A stretch of DNA of 64,000 nt from Leptobrachium leishanense (lineage: Eukaryota > Chordata > Amphibia > Anura > Megophryidae), in assembly GCA_009667805.1 (NCBI GenBank), contig CM019063.1, positions 353,610,942-353,674,941 of the forward strand, written 5' to 3'. Made by a program: the position numbers and the translations under genes. The notes beneath the pieces are model-generated. The model did not search any database, was not told the DNA's origin, and was given only the letters and a program-made list of their open reading frames with translations. Below are positions 11,985 to 21,719 of the stretch, in pieces; position 1 is the first letter of the stretch, and the number at the start of each line of letters is the position of its first letter.

Positions 11985-13159
11985 CCTTTCGCTGCTGAGG
12001 CTTTTCCCGCCTCTGTGCTGAGCTCTTTTTTACCGATTTTGCTCATCATGTTTAAATGCGTTTTGAAGGCTTATTTTAGTATATGACCCAGACATATTAT
12101 ATATCGTTCTTTCCGTCAGACTCGGCAGATTCATAATATGTCATTATTATATGTATACGTCATGACCTGTCTGTATATTATAACAAAAAAATGCAATAAA
12201 ATATGAATTTTCAATAATTTACAACGTGTAAAGTGTTTTTTTTTCACATTTTAAGATGCGAGCAATTGCGGTTATATTTTGTATGGGGAGCGCGTGTTAA
12301 AAAAATTAGAGATGGGGTCTCATTACATTTTTTTTTGGGGAAAATTACGCTATTTTTAACAAACGCACCGCATACAAAAATCGTTAGTGCAGCATCATTG
12401 TTCACATTATAATTGAAATGGGAACAATATTGCTGCATTAACAAACCAAAAAAAAAAGAAAAAAAAAACTTTTTTTTTTTTTAAAACTTTTTTATACTCA
12501 TGTTTGGTATTGTTGAAACGGCCATGCTCTGGCCGATCCAACAATACCAAACATTAACCCCTAACTGCCACGGATCGGGAGATAGGGGGTTCCAATGAAC
12601 CCCCTATCTCCACCATTGGTGGCAGTTAGGGGTTAACTCCAGGACTGGCTTCATCGTGCTATGCACGATGACGCCAGGCCTCAGGGGGCATTCCCGGAAG
12701 CTTGGCCGACATCCAAGATGTCGGCCAGCTCCGGGAAAGGATCACGAACCGGCGCTTTTCGGCGCCGATTCGTGATCCGGCCCCCATGGGGTTAATGCCA
12801 GGTACTATTTGGAAGGGCAGACTGTGCCCTTCCAAACGGTGCCTGGGTCAAGCCCCTGCACGCCGCCGATCGGGAGGGTGAGAGGTCCCCCCCCTCCCTT
12901 TCAGTCGCCTCCTCCGCACATGCGGGGGGGGGCGCCTGAATTAGGTGTCATCGCGCCCCCGCGATGACACCTAATTACTCCGGTGGTGGTTCCGGGTGCT
13001 GGGCTGACAGCGAGGATGTCAGCCCGCACCGGGGGGCCAGCGATCGGCCGGAACCCGGCCGAAACGCTGGCCCCAAAGAGAGGACGCGCTTAGCACGTCC
13101 ACCGCACGGAACGCTACCTGTGGTTGGACGCGCTGAGCGCGTCCACCGCAGCGAAGTGG
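11985..13159 (+). mobile_element. piggyBac-like MITE in a proven TTAA site
   Basis: Flanked by TTAA at 11981-11984 and 13160-13163. The uninterrupted site is visible in the sister hAT copy at 2876-2895, where tttttaacccttatttc runs through. Termini are CCCTTTCGCTGCTGAGGC and the reverse of CCACTTCGCTGCGG. The GC-rich half is a chain of near-perfect hairpins. Non-coding; it must rely on a transposase elsewhere. Confidence 0.88.
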
Positions 13160-13830
13160 TTAACCCTTATTTCATGGAAAACTCACTGTCCTTTTAAAAA
13201 CTTTTTTTTTAAACTTTTTGTCCTTGTTTCCTATCCCCCAGGGCACTACCCAGACCCCCATACACTTTTTATGGCAAATATCTAGCATATATGCCCTCTT
13301 GGAGGGCACTCTAAAAACTGAATTTTCAGCCCCATTGACTTGAATTGTGTTCGAGTTCGGATCCGAACATTTGGAAAGTTCGGGTTCGGCTTCGAACCGA
13401 ACTCGGGGAGTGTTCGGCTCATCCCTACTGCTGGCAGTGAGAACACAAAGATTAGAACAATTCCCAGATATTTTGTAGAATTGAGACCCCCAAAATAGTT
13501 AGTGTGTGTTCTCACTGCCACCAACACAACAATCTCCTCTAAAAAAACACGTGCTGAAGGCTGTGTGAAGCCTTATATAGTGTGCTGCGGGACTTAGCTC
13601 TGTGAGCCTATGATTGAGCCGTGATTGGCATAGTCTTGCACCTAAACTGTGGTCAGGTGCAGGCTGTAGCCAATTACAAGCTTCAGGCCAGTGGAAAAGT
13701 GCATTGTGGTCCATTGTGATGCATTGTGGGCGAACATGCGGCGAACACGTGGAAATGTTCGGAGTTCGCAAACATCCGAACGGGCGATGTTCGAATCAAA
13801 CTCCGAACATATCGAACCGAACAGCTCATC

Positions 13831-15926
13831 ATTAAAGATGAACTGGAACAGGCGCACACGGACCTGTGCCGGGTAATTTTGAATGTGACAGAGACACAGA
13901 CCGATATGCAGAAGTTCCTCACAGATATGCGACAACAGGAGTTGCTGTGACCTCTGGCCATGGTCCTTCAAATGAATCACCACGAGCAAGTGCGCCTCTG
14001 TCTTCAAAGAAGTGGCGTTTTAGTTGTGGAGAAATGGGTAATTTCAGAGCACAGTGCACAAACCGAATGCTGGAGGGGAAAACAATTGAAGAGTTCTTAA
14101 AGGCATTAGAAGGGCTGTTATCTACCTCACGGGCGGGAAATTACAGAGGGCCCTGGTGAGGGAGCAAACTAGGTGCCCAACGGTCGGAAACCGCTCCAAT
14201 TTTCAAGCCCGAACTGAAAGGCCCAGAGGGTTCAGATCTGTGCCTGCCAGGACTGAAAGAGTTACTCCCTTAATATCCGGTCCTATGTCACAGGAAAGCA
14301 ATGCACACCCAAAACCTCCACGAGTCAGAAAGAAGGTGCAACGAACTGGGCCTATATCTCCTGCTGCTACAAGCAAGTTTCCTGACCAGCTGATAGATTG
14401 GAACGATGGGCGAAGGACCTGAGTAGAGAGAGTCTATACTAAAGCTCTGTTAGACTCAGGTGCCCAAGTGACGCTAATTTAGCGAGACTTCTATGAGAAA
14501 CACTTGAAGCACATACCCTTGAAAAAGCTAAAGGACCTTGAGATCTGGGGTATCGGAACTGAGAAGCTTCCCTATGATGGATATCTACAGGTGAAGTTAG
14601 AGATTTGCTCTGAGGTCGTCAGACAGTCTGGAGTTTGTGACGCATTGGCCATGGTGTGTCCTCGCCCTTCGGGTGCCAGCCGAAGTTCTATGATAGTGGG
14701 GACGAATACTGAACTGGTGAGACGTCTTCTGACTACGATAGTGATGGAAGAAGGTTCTACCAAAGAAGTACATCCGATGTTATGTTTGGTCTATCAACGA
14801 ATGGTCGAAGAGCAGAGAGCACCTGCCGAAGTGGGGCGTCTGTGGAGATTGGGAGGAACAGAGAAGGTTCTACAATCAGGAGAAGTGGCAAATTTCCAGA
14901 CTTAAGTCAAGTTGAATGGATCACAACTGGGTCCTTATGTGGTACTGGAAACTGATCCCAGTCGCGGGAGTGAGGCCGGAGTAGAAGTAATCCCTGAGAT
15001 AATCTTTACAAGAGCTTCGAAACGGACACGAGGAAGAATTTCCGTTAGTGTATGTAATGTGTCTGATTCACCAGTGGTCCTAAAAGCACGAATGCCAATC
15101 GGACAAGTAGCTTCTGTGACTCCTCTCTCCCCTACTGATTTAGGGGGGGGAGTGAACAAAGAGATTCCAGCTGAACGATTCTATCCTAAAGTAACTCCTA
15201 TCTCGCTTGAATGGAAGAAACGACTACGGTTCCAGATCCTAAAGTGGAAGGACTTATTCTCTAAGGATAAGTTCGACGTGGTATGTGCTAAGAGTACTGA
15301 ACATCGCAATCGACTGCAGGATGACAAGCCGTTTCGAGAAAGGTCAAGACGAGTTCCGCTGGGAGACTTGGATGATCTACGAGAACAGTTGGCTGAACTG
15401 CAAAGGACTAAGGTGATTTAAGAATCCAGGAGTCCTTATACTTCTCCCATAGTGGTGGTTCGCAAGAAGAACGGTTCTATTCGCTTATGAATAGATTATC
15501 GCACGTTGAATCAAAGGACCATTCCCGATCAGTATGCTACTCCTCGAATAGAAGATGCCTTGCAGTGTTTGTCTGGAACAAAATGGTTTAGTGTACTAGA
15601 CCTGCGAAGTGGGTGTCATCCGTTACCAATGCAACCTGAAGACAAAGAAAAGACTGCATTCATTTGCCCACTGGGGTTCTTCGAGTTCAATAGAATGCCT
15701 CAAGGCCTCACGAGAGCTCCCGCTACGTTCCAATGGCTGATGGAGAAGACAGTTGGAGACATGAACCTGATAGAGGTGTTTGTATATCTGGATGACCTGA
15801 CCGTGTTCGGAAAGACTTTGGAGGAACATGAGCAACGATTGGAGAAGGTCTTGAAATGGCTCCATGAAGAGGGGTTGAAACTGTCCTTTGAGAAGTGTCA
15901 ATTCTGCTTGCCTTCTGTCACGTACT
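13831..15926 (+). pseudogene. Ty3/Gypsy gag-pol fragment (knuckle, protease, reverse transcriptase)
   Basis: Decayed LTR-retrotransposon polyprotein. In order: a gag stretch with a coil-like start; a zinc knuckle near 14017-14060 reading FSCGEMGNFRAQC, whose first cysteine and histidine are replaced; an aspartic protease motif LLDSGAQVTLI near 14447; and the reverse transcriptase with SPIVVVRKKNGS, LDLRSGCHPL, FNRMPQGL and the catalytic VYLDDL near 15780-15800. Stop codons interrupt it at 14480, 15419 and 15488, with frameshifts in gag. It begins at the broken end of a hAT copy and stops inside the reverse transcriptase at 15926, where another LTR element begins. RNase H and integrase are absent here; a similar family's integrase lies at 42155. 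Confidence 0.88.
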
Positions 15927-17253
15927 TGCCTTCTGTCACGACGGGGACCCATGGGAGCATCTCGGGCTCCAATACTTCTGTGTCACTTGGACTGTCTGCT
16001 TCTTCAGCCAGACAGTCCCAGGTCATGGGGCTTAGGCCTGACTGCGGAGCGTCGTCCAACAACCTTCTGTAGGCCTTCAAGCTCCCATTCGCGCTCTACC
16101 AGGAACTCCAGTTCCTCTATCTCAAAGTCCTTGCTCTCGTATGAGAGTTCCTCTTCCCGGCGTTCCAGTATCTCCAACCGCCACTCCGACTCTTCTCCAA
16201 ACCCGGGGTCGTTGGCCATCCTTTCGTATAGCAGCCCTGTGCCGCCGTAGTGAGGCCTGCGGTGGAGGCGCTGTCGATGGTGCGGGGTAGCAGGGGGCCT
16301 ATTAACCACTGGAATGCCTGGTAAGCGGCGTCCAGTGCGATCTCCTGCTGAACCAGGTATTGGAGCTCTGCCTCCCACTCCTCTGGGGGTCAGCCTTTCA
16401 GGAATGCTGCTCTGGCATTGTACTGCACTTGGTAGATGGCAGCGTCGGAGGGAACATTGACACCATGGTAGTCCCTTTCATGGTACAGTGCCTCATACCA
16501 GAGTTCTTGGCGGATCTCGTCCTGCCACTCGGGCGCAGAGGGCTCAACTGTAGATCCATGATACCGATCCAGGCCCTCCTGTAGCCTTCTCGGGAATTCA
16601 GCCCTCGTGTCTGCGAGGGTGCTGGAACAGTGGCACCACCACTCGATGGGGGGTGTGGCGTCCTCAGATGCAGCTCCAGGCAGGCTGTAAGCCTCCATCA
16701 AAGGGTCGCTGAGATGTGAGGTTTCCTCAATTAAAACTCCAGGTGCGCTGTAAGTCCAAAAAGAAGTATCGCTGGGGGGGGGGTGTAGATTCCCTGGATG
16801 AAGCTCCAGTCGAGCTGTCAACCTCGAACCAGGGTTCTACGGGGTAGGGTTCAGGGGCAGGGTATTCAGTCCTTTTTGCTCGGAGCACCGCCATCCGCAG
16901 CTCGTGCTGACGGTCCTTCTCTTGCTCCTCTTCCTGCCGGACCTCCTGGATGGCGTTGTGTATAGCGGCTTCTGACGGGGCGGCTCCGAAGAGGGCTAGC
17001 CGCTGCCGCACTTTCCTTTGGAAGGGATCTTCTGGGACCAATGCCTGGGTGGGTGGTAAGGTTGGCATGCCCACAGCTCCCTGGTCCATTTCCTGCAGTT
17101 CCTCGATCAGGGCGGCTTTACTTTTTGAGCCCGGGGTGCCTCCTCGGCTCTCCAGGATGCCCCACAGGGTGTCGTTTTTGTAGTTGGCATACCCTGCCAT
17201 GCTGAGTGCTTTTTCTGGGATTCAGAGAGCCTATCCTCACCGCTTGCCACCAA
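15927..17253 (-). pseudogene. gag-like gene with N-terminal SAP-like motif, frameshifted
   Basis: Internal region of an LTR element read on the minus strand from an ATG at 17200, 54 bp inside the LTR. Residues 8-38 (YKNDTLWGILESRG, then KAALIEEL) fit the two-helix SAP pattern, a DNA- or RNA-binding fold. A highly charged helical region follows (EVRQEEEQEKDRQHELR), then a Pro/Ser-rich stretch, then more acidic sequence (EILERREEELSYES). Two frameshifts, near 16750 and 16385, break it. A related start (MTNYAVCKQDTLKDLLESRG) opens the internal region of the LTR element 45274-49963. No protease, reverse transcriptase or integrase is present. The function as a gag is inferred from position. Confidence 0.6.
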
Positions 17254-17663
17254 TGTGACGGGATGGAAGTCCACCTGTGGTCCTGCTCTATCTGACCCCC
17301 CCCCCTTTAGTGGCGTCCGGCCCGACTACCGAGTGGCACGGCACTCGGCGTCTCGAGCGGCCTGGAGGATGAAATGGTGTTGCCTTGGGGATCCCGTTCC
17401 TGGGTTGAGTGGTGATGCAGGAGACCGCTTAGTGTCTCCTGCAATAGTGATTGTAGCTCTGAAATGAAGACACCAGACGCCGCTGTATGCTTTAAAACAG
17501 TGAACTGAATTTTATGGGTTTCAACAGGGTCATTTATACAACTTCACACAAACAGATTACCAACTCCCCCACCCACACAACCAGCACTGATTGGCTCCTT
17601 TCCCAGCCTCCTGTTCCCTATCAGGTCCCTTTCAGCCTTCCCATTGTCCAGATATATACATAA
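17254..17663 (-). repeat. Truncated LTR of the SAP-gag element
   Basis: Starts TGTGACGGGATGG. It shares ggcccgactaccgagtg and the following cacggcactcggcgtctcg with the solo LTR 32335-33373, so both belong to one LTR family. On the element's strand it is a 5' LTR, followed by ttggtggcaagcggtgagg, a primer-site-like segment also seen after the 5' LTR of 45274-49963. It is cut at about 17663, where hAT sequence begins. Confidence 0.7.
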
Positions 17664-18446
17664 ACAACTGCTTGGGGTGGCAGTCTGTATGAAAAGAGGA
17701 GACATGTTCGGACACACAGAAAAAGTTTAGTGATTTTTGGGTAAATTATTTTGAAACTTATGCAGACTTTGGATGAAAGAAAAATAATAGGTGCTTTAAA
17801 ATTGGGCCTTTAGCATCGGCAACAGTGCCGTCACACAGTAACCCCTCTGAGGATATGAATCTGATACAGGCGTCAGTGGCAGTGCACCCAGATACTGTGC
17901 TTTTGGTGCCAGACTGCCAGGCCAGCAAGTACCATCATATAGTAACCCCTCTGTAGTATTGTGGAAGAGTGCAGGGGTGGACCATGCAGTCCTATATTAA
18001 AAAGATATGAATCTGGTAAAGGAGTCAGTGCACCCAGATATTGTGCTTTTGGTGCCAGCAAGTGCATTCATACATTGAGGATGACCGTATCGTGCACTTC
18101 CTCCTCCCAGCCATGCACTAGCCCTTGTGTTTCTGGGCACACAAAACCCTCCCTTGAGGAATCCCCACCTTCAATGCCCCCACTACTTAAATATTCCTCC
18201 TCATCCTCCTCTTGTCTGATCTGAGGAGGACCCGCTGGAATGCTGTCTGCAGAAAGACTGGGGCCTTGAGAGCTAGGGAAGGCCTCCTCTTCCTCCTGCT
18301 GCTCTGCTTCTAGAGCCACATCTATAATTCCCCGCAGAGTGTGCTCCAGCAGGAACACTAAAGGAATTGTGTCACTGATGCATGCACTGTCCCTGCTCAC
18401 CATCCTCGTTGCCTCCTCAAATGGTGACAGTACAGTGCATGTATCC

Positions 18447-19210
18447 TGTGACGGTGGGCCTGACCTGACATGGCACAGAAGGGGTGTGAGCTTCTTGAGC
18501 AGTCAGACATGACCCATGAATGTATAAACAAAAACAAGGGATTTATTTACAACAGCAAAGTATATAAACAGCAAGGATCAAGAAAAACACACATGAAACT
18601 AAAGACCTGAGCACTAGAAATAAACTAAAATACTGAGATACAAATACCAAAACATAGAACCAGATCAGAACGAAATGCAAGAAACAGATAGCTAATCAAA
18701 AAGCAACAACATGAGAGGGCTAAATACTAGAGCAACATAAGCAAGAACATAAACCGGATTTAAACTAGAGAAAACATGAATATCAGACATGAACTTGAAC
18801 CAAGAACATAGACCTGAATATAGACAGAAGAACTAAGAAAGGATATATTAAATGCAAACATCACCTAAGCAAGACAGACCTGAAGATGAATGCATGAGCT
18901 GAGTACACTGAAGCAGGATCAGGATCAGAATGAAGCTAGAATCACAGTGAGGCTTGAATCAAGACTAGGAATACAGAACAAACTGAGAACATGGATCAGA
19001 CTGAGAACAAGGATAAACTGGAGGCTAGGATCAGAGTGAATACCAAAATGAGGCAGCGCCCTTCTTAGGGCGATGCCTGCTTATATACAGAGTCCACTTA
19101 AACAATTGAGTCCAGGTGAGGTCCAGGCTTGAACGTGAACCAAAAGGTCCAGAACTAGGATGCAATATCCATAGAAGCCAGAGGGGGCGCCAGAGACCCA
19201 GGACATGACA
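18447..19210 (-). repeat. 3' LTR of the gag-only element
   Basis: 764 bp, TGTCATGTCC ... CACCGTCACA on the element strand. It contains TATATAAG, then an AATAAA motif (gtaaataaatccc) for 3' end formation. The polypurine tract abuts it at 19211-19224. Confidence 0.85.
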
Positions 19211-19321
19211 TATCCCCCCCTCTACGAGCAGACCCCGGATGCTCCAAAGAGGACAACAAGAAGAATGACAAGAAAAAAGTCAATGGGTCTTGTAGATACG
19301 TAGAGCCCTCGCGTACACCAG

Positions 19322-20953
19322 TCACCAAAGTCCCCTGAGGTCCCACTCAGAGTCGTCATCCTCCTCAAGACGCCCCCGTCTATGAGGGTGGGAGCCAAAA
19401 CTGGGTCCAGGTTTGAAGACATTGGCACCAGTCCTTTTGTGTCTCCTCCCCCTGGTACGGGACGTGGAATGGACAGCAACAGTGTCCTCTCTGCACTGCG
19501 GCAACACGAACACGGCACCAGTGGTACGGATCTGCAGGTCAGCGACCCCGGCACGGCTCTGCTGCGACTTGGTCATGGCGGCAACAGCACGGATCTGTGG
19601 GTCAGGGGCCTCGGCACGGCTCTGCGGCGACTGGACTGGAATCACTGGGCTCGAAGACGCCGGGACAGCTGGGCTCGGTGGGGCAGCGCCCTTGGTGTGG
19701 ACCGGTTGGGAAGCACCCTTGGCAAGGACAGGAGGAGCAGCGCCTTTAGCATGGCTCTGCGGCGACTCTGTCATGGCGGCAACAGCCGGCTCGGGTGAGC
19801 GTGGCTTGGCAACAGCCGGCTCGGGTGAGCGTGGCTTGGCAGCTGCCGGCTCGGGTGAGCGTGGCTTGGCAGCTGCCGGCTCGGGTGAGCGTGGCTTGGC
19901 AGCTGCCGGCTCGGGTGAGCGTGGCTTGGCAGCTGCCGGCTCGGGTGAGCGTGGCTTGGCAGCTGCCGGCTCGGGTGAGCGTGGCTTGGCAGCTGCCGGC
20001 TCGGGTGAGCGTGGCTTGGCAGCTGCCGGCTCGGGTGAGCGTGGCTTGGCAGCTACCGGCTCGGGTGAGCGTGGCTGGGCAGCTACCGGCTCGGGTGAGC
20101 GTGGCTGGGCAGCTACCGGCTCGGGTGAGCGTGGCTGGGCAGCTACCGGCTCGGGTGAGCGTGGCTGGGCAGCTACCGGCTCGGGTGAGCGTGGCTGGGC
20201 AGCTACCGGCTCGGGTGAGCGTGGCTGGGCAGCTACCGGCTCGGCAACAATCTTGATCTCACAGTGCTTTGCAACCACCTTGGCTTGGCACTGTGGAGCG
20301 GTGACCCCGGCTTGGCACTGTCTCTTGAACTGCTGTGCAGTGGACTGGCTCTCAAACTGGTTAGCGGTGGACCAGATCTCGCACTGCGAGGCAGTGGACT
20401 TGATTTGTTCGTGCTGCAGGGCAGCACTCTTGACTGGAACTGCTAGCTTAGGCACAGTAGACATGGACAGGACTTGAAGCTGACAAACAGCAGACTCAGA
20501 TTCTTTGTGCTGCTGAGCAGCCACCTTAGATTGTTCATGCTGCAGGGCAGCACTCTTGACTTCCCACTGCTGGGCATTACACCTGGTCTCTCCCTGTTGG
20601 GCAGTGGATTTTGGACATCCTGCGACGTGCAGGGCAGTGGACTCTGGGGCCTGGTAAGGCTGGAACATGGAGGGTAACTTCTGGGGGCGCAATTGACAGG
20701 CCATTCTTTTATGCAGGAAAGAACCGCAATAAAAGCATAAGCCCTGAGTCTTCCTCCATACCCTTTCCTCCAGGGTCAGGGGTCCTCTGGAACCTTTAAC
20801 TGGAACAGGCTCCTTTGGGAAGATGTCCCTAGGAGGTTGCAGCAAACTTGCATACAGGATATCCAGGTGCTGAGTAATGAGTTTGTTAGCCCCTCTCAGG
20901 ATCTCCAGCACCTCTAGAATTACTGCTCGCTCACTATGTACTGGCTGCCTCAT
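19322..20953 (-). CDS. CA-less gag protein with CCHC knuckle and decapeptide repeats (intact ORF)
   Basis: Uninterrupted 543-residue frame. ATG at 20953 lies 3 nt inside the internal region, within the priming segment. Residues 1-60 form a helical region similar to the N-terminus of sushi gag proteins. Near residue 80 a perfect C-x2-C-x4-H-x4-C knuckle (CFYCGSFLHKRMAC) would bind RNA. The capsid domain normally between these is absent; compare the sushi gag at 52031, which has it. Then come degenerate Gln/Ala/Ser repeats, about fifteen copies of a decapeptide of the form PAAAKPRSPE, and a basic-then-acidic C-terminus (TRGRRHKRTG ... EEDDDSEW). It may package element RNA using another element's capsid; that is inference. 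The near-identical LTRs suggest that it could still be expressed. Confidence 0.85.
   Translation of the reverse strand: MRQPVHSERAVILEVLEILRGANKLITQHLDILYASLLQPPRDIFPKEPVPVKGSRGPLTLEERVWRKTQGLCFYCGSFLHKRMACQLRPQKLPSMFQPYQAPESTALHVAGCPKSTAQQGETRCNAQQWEVKSAALQHEQSKVAAQQHKESESAVCQLQVLSMSTVPKLAVPVKSAALQHEQIKSTASQCEIWSTANQFESQSTAQQFKRQCQAGVTAPQCQAKVVAKHCEIKIVAEPVAAQPRSPEPVAAQPRSPEPVAAQPRSPEPVAAQPRSPEPVAAQPRSPEPVAAQPRSPEPVAAKPRSPEPAAAKPRSPEPAAAKPRSPEPAAAKPRSPEPAAAKPRSPEPAAAKPRSPEPAAAKPRSPEPAAAKPRSPEPAVAKPRSPEPAVAAMTESPQSHAKGAAPPVLAKGASQPVHTKGAAPPSPAVPASSSPVIPVQSPQSRAEAPDPQIRAVAAMTKSQQSRAGVADLQIRTTGAVFVLPQCREDTVAVHSTSRTRGRRHKRTGANVFKPGPSFGSHPHRRGRLEEDDDSEWDLRGLW
19787..20244 (-). repeat. 30-bp tandem array, about fifteen units, in frame
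   Basis: Unit tggcagctgccggctcgggt plus gagcgtggct, period exactly 30 bp. It encodes the decapeptide repeat of the gag protein. Two sub-blocks differ by single bases (ttggcagctgcc against tgggcagctacc), showing block-wise duplication. All three frames are open on both strands, which creates spurious antisense frames. Confidence 0.95.
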
Positions 20954-20954
20954 T
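20944..20954 (-). other. Self-priming PBS of the gag-only element
   Basis: On the element strand this reads AATGAGGCAGC, one base after the 5' LTR. It is the exact reverse complement of GCTGCCTCATT at 21556-21566, the predicted transcript start. In Tf1/sushi elements such pairing lets the RNA's own 5' end prime minus-strand synthesis. The gag ATG (20951-20953) lies inside it. Confidence 0.75.
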
Positions 20955-20955
20955 A

Positions 20956-21719
20956 TGTGACGGTGGGCCTGACCTGACATGGCACAGAAGGGGTGTGAGC
21001 TTCTTGAGCAGTCAGACATGACCCATGAATGTATAAACAAAAACAAGGGATTTATTTACAACAGCAAAGTATATAAACAGCAAGGATCAAGAAAAACACA
21101 CATGAAACTAAAGACCTGAGCACTAGAAATAAACTAAAATACTGAGATACAAATACCAAAACATAGAACCAGATCAGAACGAAATGCAAGAAACAGATAG
21201 CTAATCAAAAAGCAACAACATGAGAGGGCTAAATACTAGAGCAACATAAGCAAGAACATAAACCGGATTTAAACTAGAGAAAACATGAATATCAGACATG
21301 AACTTGAACCAAGAACATAGACCTGAATATAGACAGAAGAACTAAGAAAGGATATATTAAATGCAAACATCACCTAAGCAAGACAGACCTGAAGATGAAT
21401 GCATGAGCTGAGTACACTGAAGCAGGATCAGGATCAGAATGAAGCTAGAATCACAGTGAGGCTTGAATCAAGACTAGGAATACAGAACAAACTGAGAACA
21501 TGGATCAGACTGAGAACAAGGATAAACTGGAGGCTAGGATCAGAGTGAATACCAAAATGAGGCAGCGCCCTTCTTAGGGCGATGCCTGCTTATATACAGA
21601 GTCCACTTAAACAATTGAGTCCAGGTGAGGTCCAGGCTTGAACATGAACCAAAAGGTCCAGAACTAGGATGCAATATCCATAGAAGCCAGAGGGGGCGCC
21701 AGAGACCCAGGACATGACA
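20956..21719 (-). repeat. 5' LTR of the gag-only element
   Basis: 764 bp, matching the 3' LTR except one base seen by eye. It carries the core promoter at 21556-21596 and ends CACCGTCACA next to the priming segment. Its right flank resumes the hAT transposase gene. Confidence 0.85.
21556..21596 (-). promoter_or_regulatory. LTR core promoter: TATA box and predicted start
   Basis: TATATAAG at 21589-21596 on the minus strand, with GCTGCCTCATT starting 30 nt downstream at 21566. That spacing fits a TATA-directed start. The start sequence pairs with the priming segment at 20944-20954. Confidence 0.7.

Larger units (their letters stand above)
9004..13427 (-). mobile_element. Complete hAT copy with 8-bp target duplication
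   Basis: The right-type terminus tagggatgagctgatcagg starts at 9004 and the left-type terminus tgttcggctcatcccta ends at 13427. The flanks 8996-9003 and 13428-13435 are both ctgctggc, the 8-bp duplication hAT transposases make. No transposase remains, so it moved in trans. Its interior has become a landing pad: piggyBac-like MITEs at 9415-10457 and 11985-13159, Harbinger MITEs at 10496-10944 and 11244-11669, and a foldback at 11002-11746. Confidence 0.88.
8906..13830 (+). mobile_element. Right tail of a hAT copy, split by another hAT copy
   Basis: Two pieces, 8906-9003 and 13428-13830, belong to one tail. It contains the block aattcccagatat ... gagacccc and ends at gaaccgaacagctcatc. The same tail stands intact at 25880-26516. 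The intervening 9004-13427 is a nested hAT flanked by ctgctggc on both sides. The terminal bases at 13830 lack the final ccta, so the very end is lost at the junction with the Gypsy fragment. Confidence 0.75.
18447..21719 (-). mobile_element. Young gag-only sushi-like LTR element
   Basis: Two 764-bp LTRs (18447-19210, 20956-21719) differ by eye at one position only (g against a near 19135/21644), so insertion was recent. Flanks are tatcc and tttcc, a 5-bp duplication with one mismatch. The polypurine tract reads (minus strand) tagaggggggata just before the 3' LTR. The only gene is a gag-like frame (20953-19322). There is no capsid, protease, reverse transcriptase or integrase, so it is non-autonomous. 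Confidence 0.88.

Noticed and set aside
19787..20244. Regular 30-bp repeats resembling a CRISPR array
   Set aside because: There are no spacers: units are contiguous, they code for protein in frame, and the context is a eukaryotic LTR element.
19413..20477. Long plus-strand frames (up to 354 residues) across the 30-bp array
   Set aside because: They are the antisense of the gag repeat. A 30-bp period keeps every frame open, and the flanks show no protein features.
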